A DNA stretch of 64,000 nucleotides from an uncultured Christensenella sp. (GTDB lineage: Bacteria > Bacillota > Clostridia > Christensenellales > Pumilibacteraceae): the NCBI GenBank assembly GCA_910577945.1, contig CAJTNI010000011.1, positions 1 to 64,000 of the forward strand. Reading direction: 5' to 3'. The notes beneath the pieces were generated by a model. That model made no database searches. It saw nothing but the letters and a program-made list of their open reading frames with translations, and was not told where the DNA came from. A program made the translations under genes and the position numbers. Below, piece after piece: positions 34,014-42,780 of this stretch (position 1 is its first letter; every line of letters starts with the position of its first letter).

Positions 34014-34904
34014 ATGTCGGAGCAACGTTCGTTCAAAAGCAGGCTCGCGGTCGCGGGAGCGTTTATCAAAAAGCTCGCCAAAAAGGTGTGGGCGTATTTG
34101 AAGATTGCCAAAATGGAATGGCTGGTGATGCTCGGCTTGCTCGCGCTCGACCTCATTTCCAAGCAGATAGTCCAAGCGACGATGTACGAATGGCAATCCG
34201 TCACGTTGATTCCGAAATTTTTGAATATTCATTACGTTTACAATAAGAACGCGGCGTTCGGCGCGGACTTTTTGGTAAAGGCGTTCGGCGCGACGGGCGC
34301 GCGCGCATTGTTCAGCGTGTTCGCAATCGCGGCGTCGGTCGCGTTTGCTATTTTGCTCGTGCGCGGCAGAAACGGCAGTAAGCTGTACCGCGTCTCGCTC
34401 GCAATGCTGATTGCGGGCGCTTTGGGTAATTGCGTCGATAGAATATTCCTCGGCTTTGTGCGCGATTTTATCGAGTTTGTGTATTTCGGCTTTACCTGGT
34501 TCGGCAGGCAAAGCTTTTACGTATTCAATTTTGCCGACGCGGAGCTTGTAATCGGCGTAATCATGTTCGTAGTTTACTTTATATTCGTATATAAAGACAA
34601 GCACGACGAAAAGAAAGACGCAAAATCGGTCGAAGCGGTCGGCGCGAGCGTCGCGCCCGCAACGCCCGATAATATCGCCGCAGACGCGCTTGCTGCCGAC
34701 GGTGCGGACGGTGCGGATGCGGGCGATATAGCCGCGCACGGTTCGGAAGATTCGGCAGAAGCGGGCGCGCTCGACGGCGCGGCGGAAAAGGACGACGGCG
34801 GCTCCGACGGCGGCGGAGTGGAAATAGTAGTCGACATGCCGAACGACGCGGACGACGGCATTATCGTTGCGGGCGACGGCGCGGAGGAAATCGGCGGCGA
34901 ATGA
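34014..34904 (+). CDS. lspA: Lipoprotein signal peptidase with long acidic tail
   Basis: An aspartyl protease of the membrane that cleaves prolipoprotein signals, such as that of the LRR lipoprotein in this window. The LspA core (about 1-200) has four membrane helices and the two catalytic Asp regions GNCVDRIFLGFVRDF and VFNFADAELVIG. An N-terminal extension of about 40 basic residues precedes the first helix. After the last helix comes a cytoplasmic tail of about 95 residues, very rich in Asp, Ala and Gly, that is absent from normal LspA (about 160 aa). The stop overlaps the ATG of the next gene (ATGA). Confidence 0.9.
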   Translation: MSEQRSFKSRLAVAGAFIKKLAKKVWAYLKIAKMEWLVMLGLLALDLISKQIVQATMYEWQSVTLIPKFLNIHYVYNKNAAFGADFLVKAFGATGARALFSVFAIAASVAFAILLVRGRNGSKLYRVSLAMLIAGALGNCVDRIFLGFVRDFIEFVYFGFTWFGRQSFYVFNFADAELVIGVIMFVVYFIFVYKDKHDEKKDAKSVEAVGASVAPATPDNIAADALAADGADGADAGDIAAHGSEDSAEAGALDGAAEKDDGGSDGGGVEIVVDMPNDADDGIIVAGDGAEEIGGE

Positions 34905-35806
34905 CGACTGTTTTTTGCACCGAGGATAGCGCGAGGTTGGACGTGTTTTTGACCGACGAAACCGATTTTACGCGTTCGCATATCAAGCGACTGATTGACG
35001 ACGCGCGAGTGTTTATCGGCGGCGTGCCCGCGACCAAGGCGGGGCAATCGGTGCGAGCGGGCGACGAGGTGTCGTTCGAGGATTTTTCGGGCGGCGGGGA
35101 AATGACCGCCGAGGACGTTCCGCTCGATATAGTTTACGACGACGCCGCGCTTGCCGTAATCAACAAGCAGCGCGGGCTGGTGGTACACCCCGGCGCGGGC
35201 AATCCTTCGGGTACGCTCGTAAACGCGCTTATGTACAGGTACGGCGACGATTTGTCCAAGGCGGGCGGCGCGCTGCGCGCAGGAATAGTGCACAGGCTGG
35301 ACAAGGATACGACGGGGCTGATAGTCATAGCCAAGACGGACGGCGCGCACGCGCGGCTGAGCGCGCAATTCGCCGAGCATACGGTCAAAAAGCTGTACAC
35401 GGCTATACTCGACGGCAATCTTGCCTCGGATAGCGGCAGAGTGGAAACTTACATAAATCGCGACAGGCGCAACCGACTGAAAATGGCGGTTGCGAGCGAC
35501 GGCAGACGCGCGGTGACGGGGTATTCCGTGCTCGAACGGTTCAAGCGTAATTGCTACGCCGAGTTCGAGCTTTTTACGGGCAGAACGCATCAAATACGCG
35601 TGCACGCGTCCCACCTCGGACATCCGATAGCGTGCGACGCGCTGTACGGCGGCAGTATGCGCTTGGGCGCGAGCGGACAGCTGCTGCATTCGCGCACGCT
35701 CGAATTCACGCACCCGACGACGGGCGAGCGCATGCGCTTTACCGCCGCCGAGCCGCAGGACTTTGCCGACGCGCTCGCGCGGTTGCGCGGCAACGAGAGA
35801 GCTTAA
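34901..35806 (+). CDS. rluD: RluD-type 23S rRNA pseudouridine synthase
   Basis: A 301-aa RluA/RluD family enzyme. An S4 RNA-binding domain lies at about 10-70. The catalytic domain has the Asp in HRLDKDTTGLIV near 135, and a late GRTHQIRVH motif. It isomerises uridines in 23S rRNA; the exact site cannot be told from sequence. It follows lspA with a 4-base overlap, a pairing common in Firmicutes. Confidence 0.92.
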   Translation: MTTVFCTEDSARLDVFLTDETDFTRSHIKRLIDDARVFIGGVPATKAGQSVRAGDEVSFEDFSGGGEMTAEDVPLDIVYDDAALAVINKQRGLVVHPGAGNPSGTLVNALMYRYGDDLSKAGGALRAGIVHRLDKDTTGLIVIAKTDGAHARLSAQFAEHTVKKLYTAILDGNLASDSGRVETYINRDRRNRLKMAVASDGRRAVTGYSVLERFKRNCYAEFELFTGRTHQIRVHASHLGHPIACDALYGGSMRLGASGQLLHSRTLEFTHPTTGERMRFTAAEPQDFADALARLRGNERA

Positions 35807-35842
35807 TCACCGTAGGAAAACGTTTACGGATAAGGAGAACGC

Positions 35843-36754
35843 ATGAAACGAAAGGATATCCTCGGCATAAAGGATTTGACGCGGTCGGAAATCACCGAGA
35901 TTTTGAACACGGCAAAGAGCATGCGCGAGTCGTTGGTCGCGGGCGAGCGTTTGCCCGTCATGCACGGCAAAAACGTGGCGACGCTGTTTTACGAGAACTC
36001 CACGCGCACAAAAAACTCGTTCGAGCTCGCCGCCAAAAACCTCGGCGCGACGACGACGAGCATATCGGTCGCCACGTCGTCGGTGCAAAAGGGCGAGTCG
36101 CTCGTTGACACGGGCAAGACTCTCGACGCGTTGCGTACGGACGTAATCATATTGCGTCACCCGATAGCGGGCGCGCCGCGCCTGCTCGCCGACAACGTCA
36201 AAGCGTCGGTCGTAAACGCGGGCGACGGGTTCAACGAGCACCCTTCGCAAGCGCTCTTGGACGCAATGACGGCGCTTAGGCATTTTTCGTCGCTTGCGGG
36301 GCTCAAAATCGTCATAGTCGGAGATATCCTGCATTCGCGCGTGGCGAGGAGCGATACGCACTGCTTTACCAAGCTCGGCGCGGAGGTTACGGTGTGCGCG
36401 CCGTACACGCTGCTGCCCGACGGGTTCGAGAGCTTGGGCGCGCGCGTGGAAACCGACCTCGACAAAGCGCTCGACGGCGCGAATATCGTCATGCCGCTGC
36501 GCATTCAGCGCGAGCGCATGCTCGGCGGGTATTTTTCGTCGCTCGAAGAATACCGCGCGTACTACGGTATAACCGAAAAGCGGCTGAGGTTTTGCGCGGC
36601 GGGCGCAATCGTGATGCACCCCGCGCCGATTAACCGCGAGGCTGAGATTGCGGGCGACGTCGCCGACGGGCCGATGAGCGTGATAGAGGAACAGGTGACA
36701 AACGGCGTGGCGGTGCGCATGGCAATGCTGCAACTGCTTACGATTAAGGGTTAA
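35843..36754 (+). CDS. pyrB: Aspartate carbamoyltransferase catalytic chain
   Basis: Joins carbamoyl phosphate and aspartate in the second step of UMP synthesis. The 303-aa chain has the carbamoyl-phosphate loop FYENSTRTKNSFELA near 52-66, the HPSQALLDAMT motif, and the C-terminal HPAPINRE segment. No regulatory chain gene pyrI is adjacent, as in Bacillus-type enzymes. It starts 36 bases after rluD with AAGGAG, and no attenuator lies between, so transcription seems to come from upstream. Confidence 0.96.
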   Translation: MKRKDILGIKDLTRSEITEILNTAKSMRESLVAGERLPVMHGKNVATLFYENSTRTKNSFELAAKNLGATTTSISVATSSVQKGESLVDTGKTLDALRTDVIILRHPIAGAPRLLADNVKASVVNAGDGFNEHPSQALLDAMTALRHFSSLAGLKIVIVGDILHSRVARSDTHCFTKLGAEVTVCAPYTLLPDGFESLGARVETDLDKALDGANIVMPLRIQRERMLGGYFSSLEEYRAYYGITEKRLRFCAAGAIVMHPAPINREAEIAGDVADGPMSVIEEQVTNGVAVRMAMLQLLTIKG

Positions 36755-36774
36755 CACCGCTAAGGAGGCGAGTT

Positions 36775-38037
36775 GTGATACTACTGAAAAACGCGACGGT
36801 GGTAAACGCCGACGGCATGGCGCAAAGCGACGTGCTAATCGACGACGGAATTATAGCGCGGGTCGAGCCGAATATCGAGGAGTTCGAGGCGCAGGTAATC
36901 GACTGCGAGGGCAAGCTGGTATTCCCCGGGTTTATCGACATGCACAGTCATTTCCGCGACCCCGGACAAACCTACAAAGAGGATATAATTACGGGCGCGG
37001 CGGCGGCTGCCGCAGGCGGTTACACCGCGGTGTGCTGCATGCCCAATACCGTGCCGCCGCTTGACAACGCCGCGCTCATGGCGTACGTGCGCGCGCGCTC
37101 CGAGGCGGCGGACGGCGCGGAGGTGTACCCGATAGGTTGCATTACGCGCGGGCAAAAGGGCGAGGAGCTTTGCGAGTACGGGCTGATGAAGGAGGCGGGC
37201 GCGATAGCCGTGTCCGACGACGGACTGCCCGTGGCGAACGGTTCCGTAATGCTCAACGCGCTCAAATACGCCAAAACGTTCGGTCTTACCGTAATATCGC
37301 ACAGCGAGGATAAGAGTATTTCGGGCAGCGGCGTGGTCAATGCGGGCGAAAACGCCACGACGGCGGGCTTGCGCGCCATACCCGCTGCGGCGGAAAGCGC
37401 GGCAATCGCGCGCGACGTGCTGCTCGCCGAGGAGGCTGACGCGAGTATTCATATAGCGCACGTATCGACGGCGGCGTCCGTAGATATCATACGCAGCGCA
37501 AAAGCGCGCGGCATAAAGGTCACGTGCGAAACGTGCCCGCACTACTTTGCCGCCACCGACGACGAAATACTTTCGTACAACACAAACGCAAAAATCAACC
37601 CGCCGTTGCGCTCGCAGGCGGACGTGGACGCTATTATCGCGGGCATTGCCGACGGCACTATTGACGCGATAGCGACCGACCATGCGCCGCACCATTTCGA
37701 CGAAAAGAACAGGGAGTTCGATTACGCGCCGTTCGGCACGGTCGGGCTGGAAACGGCGTTTTCGGTGGCTTACACCAAGCTCGTGCTTACCGACGCCGTG
37801 GCGCTTACCGATTTGGCGCGGCTTATGAGCTACGCCCCCGCGAAAATTCTGGGGCTGGACGGCGGCAGGATAGCGAGCGGCGCGCGCGCGGATATCACGG
37901 TAATCGACCCCGACACGGAGCTGACGGTCGATACGAGCGCGTTTAAATCCAAGGGAAAAAATTCGCTGTTCGACGGCTGGCGGCTCAAAGGCAAGGTCGT
38001 CAAGGTGTTCGTAAAAGGCGAGGAGGTTTATTTATGA
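36775..38037 (+). CDS. pyrC: Dihydroorotase
   Basis: A zinc amidohydrolase that closes carbamoyl-aspartate to dihydroorotate. The 420-aa type I enzyme has the metal motif DMHSHFRDPGQ near 56-66, later His ligands in the VISHSED and HIAHVST strands, and the ATDHAPHH segment with the catalytic Asp. A GTG start is used, with AAGGAGG 6 bases upstream. Its end overlaps pyrF by 4 bases. Confidence 0.95.
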   Translation: MILLKNATVVNADGMAQSDVLIDDGIIARVEPNIEEFEAQVIDCEGKLVFPGFIDMHSHFRDPGQTYKEDIITGAAAAAAGGYTAVCCMPNTVPPLDNAALMAYVRARSEAADGAEVYPIGCITRGQKGEELCEYGLMKEAGAIAVSDDGLPVANGSVMLNALKYAKTFGLTVISHSEDKSISGSGVVNAGENATTAGLRAIPAAAESAAIARDVLLAEEADASIHIAHVSTAASVDIIRSAKARGIKVTCETCPHYFAATDDEILSYNTNAKINPPLRSQADVDAIIAGIADGTIDAIATDHAPHHFDEKNREFDYAPFGTVGLETAFSVAYTKLVLTDAVALTDLARLMSYAPAKILGLDGGRIASGARADITVIDPDTELTVDTSAFKSKGKNSLFDGWRLKGKVVKVFVKGEEVYL

Positions 38038-38918
38038 GAGTTATTACCGATAGATTGATTGACAAAATCAAGGAGACGGGCAATCCGACGGTTGCGGGGC
38101 TGGATACCCGTATCGACTTTTTGCCCGAGAGCATGCGCGCAAGGCTCGACGGAGGCGAGGATATCGAAAACGCGTTGGTCGAGTTTAACTGCGGCATTCT
38201 CGACGCGCTCAAAGGCATTGTGCCCGCGATAAAGATACAGTCGGCGTATTACGAAATGTACGCGCATTACGGCGTGCGCGCCATGTACCGCACCGCCGCG
38301 CACGCCGTCCAAAACGGGTTTGTCGTTATGGCGGACGTAAAGCGCAACGATATCGGCGCGACTGCGGAGGCGTACGCCGCGGCGTATTTGGGCGCTAACG
38401 GATACGATTACATAACGGTCAATCCGTACCCCGGGTACGACGGCATAAAGCCGTTCGTCGATAGCTGCGTCGCAAACGACCGCGGCATTTTCGTGCTTGC
38501 GCGTATGTCCAATCCGTCGGCGGCACAGCTGCAAAATTTGATTGTGGACGGCGAGCCGCTGTATATGCGCGTGGGCGCGCTCATCGAGGAATGGGGCGGC
38601 GCGCTCGTCGGCGAAAACGGATACAGCGCGGTCGGCGCGGTCGTGGGCGCGACGTCGCCCGAAGAGGCGCGAAAGCTGCGCGAACGCTTTAAAACGGTGT
38701 TCTTCCTCGTGCCCGGTTACGGCGCGCAGGGCGGGAGCGGCGCGACGGCGGCGGCGGCGTTCGACGCGAACGGCAACGGCGCGATAGTCAACAACTCGCG
38801 CGGAATAATCGCCGCGTACATGACCGAAAAGTACAAGGGCATGACGTACGACAAGGCGGCGCGCGCCGCCGCGGTCGATATGCGCGAGGATTTGGCGAAC
38901 GCGTTAAAGCGCAGATAA
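38034..38918 (+). CDS. pyrF: Orotidine 5'-phosphate decarboxylase
   Basis: Catalyses the final step to UMP. The 294-aa protein belongs to the longer subfamily 2, with the catalytic Asp-Lys-x-x-Asp set in ADVKRNDIGATAEAY near 100, the N-terminal GLDTR motif, and the phosphate-binding VPGYGAQGGS loop. It is translationally coupled to pyrC through ATGA. Confidence 0.95.
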   Translation: MRVITDRLIDKIKETGNPTVAGLDTRIDFLPESMRARLDGGEDIENALVEFNCGILDALKGIVPAIKIQSAYYEMYAHYGVRAMYRTAAHAVQNGFVVMADVKRNDIGATAEAYAAAYLGANGYDYITVNPYPGYDGIKPFVDSCVANDRGIFVLARMSNPSAAQLQNLIVDGEPLYMRVGALIEEWGGALVGENGYSAVGAVVGATSPEEARKLRERFKTVFFLVPGYGAQGGSGATAAAAFDANGNGAIVNNSRGIIAAYMTEKYKGMTYDKAARAAAVDMREDLANALKRR

Positions 38919-38953
38919 AATTCGGACAAGCGAAACTCGAAGAGAAAACTACT

Positions 38954-39715
38954 ATGAAACCGATAAAAACCGAGCTAACCATTATAGCCAACGAAAAGCA
39001 TGCGGGAAATATCCATCGCATAACCTGCAAGAGCGACGGCGCGCTCCCGCGCATGGCGGCGGGACAGTTCGCGCACCTCAAAGTGCCGAACCGCGATTTG
39101 CGCCGACCTATTTGCATTTACGATAACGCCGAGGATACCGTCACGTTTATAATAGCGGGCGTGGGCGCGGGCACGGACGCGTTCGTGAGTCAGAGCGTAG
39201 GCGCGCGGTTCGACGCGCTGTTGCCGCTCGGCAACGGCTTTCCCGTGCTGCCCGACAAAACCAATATCGCGCTTTTGGGCGGCGGTACGGGCTGTGCGCC
39301 GCTGTTAAAGCTGGCTAAGGACAATTCGACGCTCAACGTGACGGCGCTGTTGGGATTTCCGAGCGCGGCGCACAAGGCGGTTTACGGCGACGATTTCGAA
39401 AAGGCGTGCGGCAGAGTGTGCTATTGCACCGACGACGGCAGTCTCGGTTATCACGGTTATCCGACCGATTTGCTGACGGAAATCGTGCCGGAGGTGCTGT
39501 ACGTTTGCGGCGCGCCGGGAATGATGCGCACCGCCAAGGAATATTGCAAAAAGCTGGGCGTAATCGGTTTTGCGTCCGTCGAACAGCGCATGGGCTGCGG
39601 CGTGGGCGCGTGCCTCGTGTGCTCGGTCAAGGTGCGCGAGGGCGGCGAGGAAAAGCTGCTCAGGGCGTGCGCCGACGGACCGGTGTTCCCCATTGAAAAT
39701 TTGGTAATAGATTGA
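38954..39715 (+). CDS. pyrK: Dihydroorotate dehydrogenase electron transfer subunit
   Basis: A 253-aa FAD and [2Fe-2S] subunit that lets PyrD use NAD+. It has an N-terminal flavin barrel with RRPICIYD, a nucleotide loop LLGGGTGCAPLLKLA, and the C-terminal cluster motif MGCGVGACLVCSVKV. It is homologous in layout to NfnA, but lies between pyrF and pyrD, which settles the assignment. Confidence 0.95.
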   Translation: MKPIKTELTIIANEKHAGNIHRITCKSDGALPRMAAGQFAHLKVPNRDLRRPICIYDNAEDTVTFIIAGVGAGTDAFVSQSVGARFDALLPLGNGFPVLPDKTNIALLGGGTGCAPLLKLAKDNSTLNVTALLGFPSAAHKAVYGDDFEKACGRVCYCTDDGSLGYHGYPTDLLTEIVPEVLYVCGAPGMMRTAKEYCKKLGVIGFASVEQRMGCGVGACLVCSVKVREGGEEKLLRACADGPVFPIENLVID

Positions 39716-39807
39716 TTGGCAATCGTTTGTTCGCAATGCGTAATAGGTAATACGGTAATTATTGCGCACGCGTTGTAATCACAATCGCGCATTCATACGA
39801 GGTATCT

Positions 39808-40716
39808 ATGAATTTAAAAACTACTGTGGCGGGCGTCGAGTTTAAAAACCCGATAATCGCAGCGTCGGGCACATTCGGGTTCGGCAGGGAATACAACGAG
39901 TTTTACGACGTGGGGCTTTTGGGCGGCATAAGCTCCAAGGGCTTGACGCTCGAACCGCGCCGCGGCAATCCGCCCGTGCGCATAGCCGAAACGCCGTCGG
40001 GCATGCTCAACAGCGTGGGCTTGCAAAACCCAGGCGTGGAGCATTTTATCGAGTACGAGCTGCCGTTCATGCGCGGTCTTGGCACGGTGGTAATTGCCAA
40101 CGCCGCGGGCAGCTCGGAGTCCGATTACGTGCGAATCGTCGAGATTTTGAGCGGCGCTGACGTGGACATGATAGAGCTGAATATTTCGTGCCCCAACGTT
40201 AAGGCGGGCGGCATGGCGTTCGGCGTTGCGCCCGAGGGCGTGGAGCATATCGTGCGCGCCGTGCGCAAAGCGTGCAAAAAGCCGCTTATCGTCAAGCTCA
40301 CGCCCAACGTATCCAATATCGCGGACAACGCGCGGGCGGCGGAGCGCGCGGGCGCGGACGCAATCAGTCTTATAAACACCGTCGCGGGCATGGCGGTCGA
40401 TTTCAAAAAGCGCAAGCCCGTGCTCGGCGTAGTCGGCGGCGGACTGAGCGGCGCGTGCGTCAAGCCCATTGCGTTGAGAATGGTGCACGAGTGCTATAAG
40501 GCGGTAAAGATACCCATTATCGGCATGGGCGGCATTATGTGCGGCGAGGACGCGGGCGAATTTATGCTGTGCGGCGCGGCGGCGGTGCAGGTGGGCACAG
40601 CCAATATTTTAGACCCGTTCGCAGCCCTAACGATAGTAAATGAGTTGACAAAACTGTGCGAACGTGATAATATTAGCGATGTACGAACGCTTATCGGAGG
40701 ACTGTCGCTTGAATAA
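39808..40716 (+). CDS. pyrD: Dihydroorotate dehydrogenase, NAD-dependent type 1B
   Basis: A 302-aa FMN barrel that oxidises dihydroorotate to orotate, with the catalytic Cys in LNISCPNVK and phosphate-binding loops near the end (GMGGIMCGEDA). Class 1B works with PyrK. The 90 bases between pyrK and pyrD hold short repeated motifs (GTAAT-type) but no terminator. The last codons overlap the pyrE start. Confidence 0.95.
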   Translation: MNLKTTVAGVEFKNPIIAASGTFGFGREYNEFYDVGLLGGISSKGLTLEPRRGNPPVRIAETPSGMLNSVGLQNPGVEHFIEYELPFMRGLGTVVIANAAGSSESDYVRIVEILSGADVDMIELNISCPNVKAGGMAFGVAPEGVEHIVRAVRKACKKPLIVKLTPNVSNIADNARAAERAGADAISLINTVAGMAVDFKKRKPVLGVVGGGLSGACVKPIALRMVHECYKAVKIPIIGMGGIMCGEDAGEFMLCGAAAVQVGTANILDPFAALTIVNELTKLCERDNISDVRTLIGGLSLE

Positions 40717-41284
40717 CAAGGTTATGGAATTGTTTGAAAAGTCGGGTGCGGTGCTGCACGGACATTTCATTCTTACTTCGGGCTTGCATTCGGATACGTA
40801 TATGCAGTGCGCCAAGCTTTTCGAGTTCGGCGATATATCGGAGGAGCTTTGCCGCTCCGCCGCCGCCAAGCTCAAAAAGTACGATGCGGACGTAATCGTT
40901 TCGCCTGCGGTCGGCGCTATAATATTCGGGTACGAGCTGTCTAAGCAGCTCGGCGTGCCCAACATGTTTGCCGAGCGCGAAAAGGACGGCAATTTCGCGC
41001 TTAGGCGCGGGTTCGAGCTCAAAGCTGGCAGTCGCGTAATCATCGCCGAAAACGTGGTTACGACGGGCGGCTCGGTCAAAGAGGTTATCGAGCTCGTTAA
41101 GAGCCTCGGCAGCGAGGTGGTAGCCGTGGCGGAGGTCGTGGACAGGAGCGGCGGGAAGGTCGATTTCGGCGTGCCCAACGAGTCGCTTTTGCAAATCGAC
41201 GTCAAAACGTACGCGCCCGAGGAATGCCCCATGTGCAAGGCGGGCACTGCCGCCGTCAAGCCCGGGTCTAAGGGTCTTAAATAA
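40709..41284 (+). CDS. pyrE: Orotate phosphoribosyltransferase
   Basis: Attaches orotate to PRPP. The 191-aa protein has the PRPP loop VIIAENVVTTGGSVKEV near 125-141, although the usual Asp-Asp of this loop reads Glu-Asn. An ARDS-type segment precedes it. A TTG start at 40709 is preferred, because GGAGG lies 8 bases upstream and the sequence then begins as in the family. The upstream in-frame ATG at 40664 would sit deep within pyrD. It overlaps pyrD by 8 bases. Confidence 0.92.
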   Translation: MNNKVMELFEKSGAVLHGHFILTSGLHSDTYMQCAKLFEFGDISEELCRSAAAKLKKYDADVIVSPAVGAIIFGYELSKQLGVPNMFAEREKDGNFALRRGFELKAGSRVIIAENVVTTGGSVKEVIELVKSLGSEVVAVAEVVDRSGGKVDFGVPNESLLQIDVKTYAPEECPMCKAGTAAVKPGSKGLK

Positions 41285-41310
41285 TTTATAACCGTTTTTC
41301 GGAGATTATT

Positions 41311-41655
41311 ATGGCAAACAACAGCAAGAACAATCGCACGCGCAGAACGACGCGTTCGTCGGGCGAAACGCGCATTACGCTCAGCCGCTTTTCGTTTTGG
41401 GTGGTAATAGCGATAGGCATAGCTATGGCTGTGTCGGGCTTTTTCAATTTTTTCGATTGGGCGTGGGTGGATAAGGCGTGCCGCTGGATACAAAGCCTGT
41501 GCTTTGCGCTCGGCATGATAGTGCCAATAATACTTTCATACAACTCGGCGCGCAGCCGCGGCACGGCGATGTTCGTGCTGTGGATAATACTCGTAGTGCT
41601 CGTGGCGTTCGGCATAACGTCCACCATAATCGGACTAATAAGGTCGGTTATCTAA
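41311..41655 (+). CDS. Small membrane protein, three helices
   Basis: A 114-aa protein with a basic Arg/Thr/Ser-rich N terminus and three predicted membrane helices (about 28-46, 58-78 and 86-110). CGGAG precedes the ATG. It matches no family that I know. It is probably the end of the pyr transcript together with the next gene, which is similar in size and topology. Confidence 0.75.
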   Translation: MANNSKNNRTRRTTRSSGETRITLSRFSFWVVIAIGIAMAVSGFFNFFDWAWVDKACRWIQSLCFALGMIVPIILSYNSARSRGTAMFVLWIILVVLVAFGITSTIIGLIRSVI

Positions 41656-41697
41656 ACACATAATACTAACAGTCAATTAAACTTTAAAGGATACAAA

Positions 41698-42021
41698 ATG
41701 GCAACCGCACGCAAAAAGAAAAATGCTTTCGTAAGATACTTTACTCCGTTCGGACTGAGACAGGTCTGCGACCTAATCATGCTCGCGGGGTTCATACTGC
41801 TTATCGTGGGATTGTGCGTGAGCGACGGCGTACTGCTCGCGGGCTTTATTTGCTATATGCTCGGCGCGCTCGGCGCAATCGTGCGCTGCTGCATGGTGCT
41901 GTTCTCCAAGAACGTCAACCACCGCGACCCCGCGTACAAATCCGCCATAATCAACGTTGTTATTATGGGCGTGCTTTTCGCGCTGGCGGTGTTCGGGCTT
42001 GTCTGGACGATAGTCGGTTAA
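41698..42021 (+). CDS. Small membrane protein, three helices
   Basis: A 107-aa protein with a lysine-rich N terminus and three predicted membrane helices (about 25-43, 44-66 and 83-105). AAAGGA precedes the ATG. It is like its neighbour in layout, although the sequences differ, and the two may form a hetero-oligomer. The function is unknown. A strong terminator follows. Confidence 0.75.
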   Translation: MATARKKKNAFVRYFTPFGLRQVCDLIMLAGFILLIVGLCVSDGVLLAGFICYMLGALGAIVRCCMVLFSKNVNHRDPAYKSAIINVVIMGVLFALAVFGLVWTIVG

Positions 42022-42029
42022 AAAGCTTG

Positions 42030-42063
42030 CCGCGCCTAACGAATGCGTTACGGCGCGGTTTTT
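42030..42063 (+). terminator. Terminator of the pyr run
   Basis: A stem of 7 plus 5 base pairs with one bulged C (42030-42041 with 42046-42058), a 4-nt loop and a T5 tail. Confidence 0.88.
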
Positions 42064-42081
42064 GTTTGTCGGTAAATCGAA

Positions 42082-42780
42082 ATGGTAAAGAAATACAAGA
42101 AGGACGATTCGCGCTCTTACGCGCTCGGCGCGACGGTCGTTATGGAATTGTTAAGCTCCCGCCCGAGCGCTGCGCGGTGCGTGTATGTTTCGCCCAAGTC
42201 GGACGTATCCGCGGTCGTCGAAAAGGCGCGCGCTTTGGGCGTGCCCGTGGCGGAAAGCGAAAAGGCGTTCAACATTCTCAGCCCCAAGGAAAACTGCTAC
42301 GCGATAGGCGAGTTCGACAAGTTCGACAGCGGCATTTCCGCAGCGCGCAGTCACGTCGTGCTTGTCAATCCGTCCAACAGCGGCAACCTCGGCACGATTA
42401 TGCGCGACGTGGCGGCGTTCGATTGCTGCGACCTTGCCGTCATTAGACCCGCCGTTGACCCGTTCGACCCCAAGACGGTGCGGGCTAGCATGGGCGCGGC
42501 GTTCAATATAAATTTCGAGTGCTTCGATTCGTTCGAGCAGTACCGCGGCAAATTCGGCGGGCATTGCGCGTTGCCGTTTATGCTGTGCGGCGCGCCGTTC
42601 GGGAAAACGCAGTTCGACGCGCAAAAGCGGTATGCGCTTATTTTCGGCAACGAGGCGACGGGCTTGCCGCAGCAGTTTGCCGAGTTCGGCGCGGCGAGGA
42701 TAGAGCAATCGGACAAGGTTGACAGCCTCAATCTATCCGTAGCGGTGTCCGTTGCGCTGTACAAGCTTTACGTGTCATGA
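42082..42780 (+). CDS. TrmH/SpoU family RNA 2'-O-methyltransferase
   Basis: A 232-aa SPOUT enzyme. Its knotted C-terminal domain carries NPSNSGNLGTIMRDV (motif 1), the LIFGNEATGLP motif 2 loop, and the DSLNLSVAVSVALY motif 3 that bind S-adenosylmethionine. The N-terminal 80 residues are a short substrate-binding part. It methylates a ribose in tRNA or rRNA; the target cannot be named. It overlaps the next gene by 4 bases. The ribosome site is weak. Confidence 0.87.
   Translation: MVKKYKKDDSRSYALGATVVMELLSSRPSAARCVYVSPKSDVSAVVEKARALGVPVAESEKAFNILSPKENCYAIGEFDKFDSGISAARSHVVLVNPSNSGNLGTIMRDVAAFDCCDLAVIRPAVDPFDPKTVRASMGAAFNINFECFDSFEQYRGKFGGHCALPFMLCGAPFGKTQFDAQKRYALIFGNEATGLPQQFAEFGAARIEQSDKVDSLNLSVAVSVALYKLYVS

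Noticed and set aside
32700..34739. 679-codon minus-strand frame opposite yggS-sepF-lspA
   Set aside because: It runs antisense to three recognised genes, carries no domain, and its composition is that of a frame shadow.
40664..40708. Earlier ATG for pyrE
   Set aside because: It lies inside pyrD and gives an N terminus unlike the family. The TTG at 40709 has a ribosome site at good distance.
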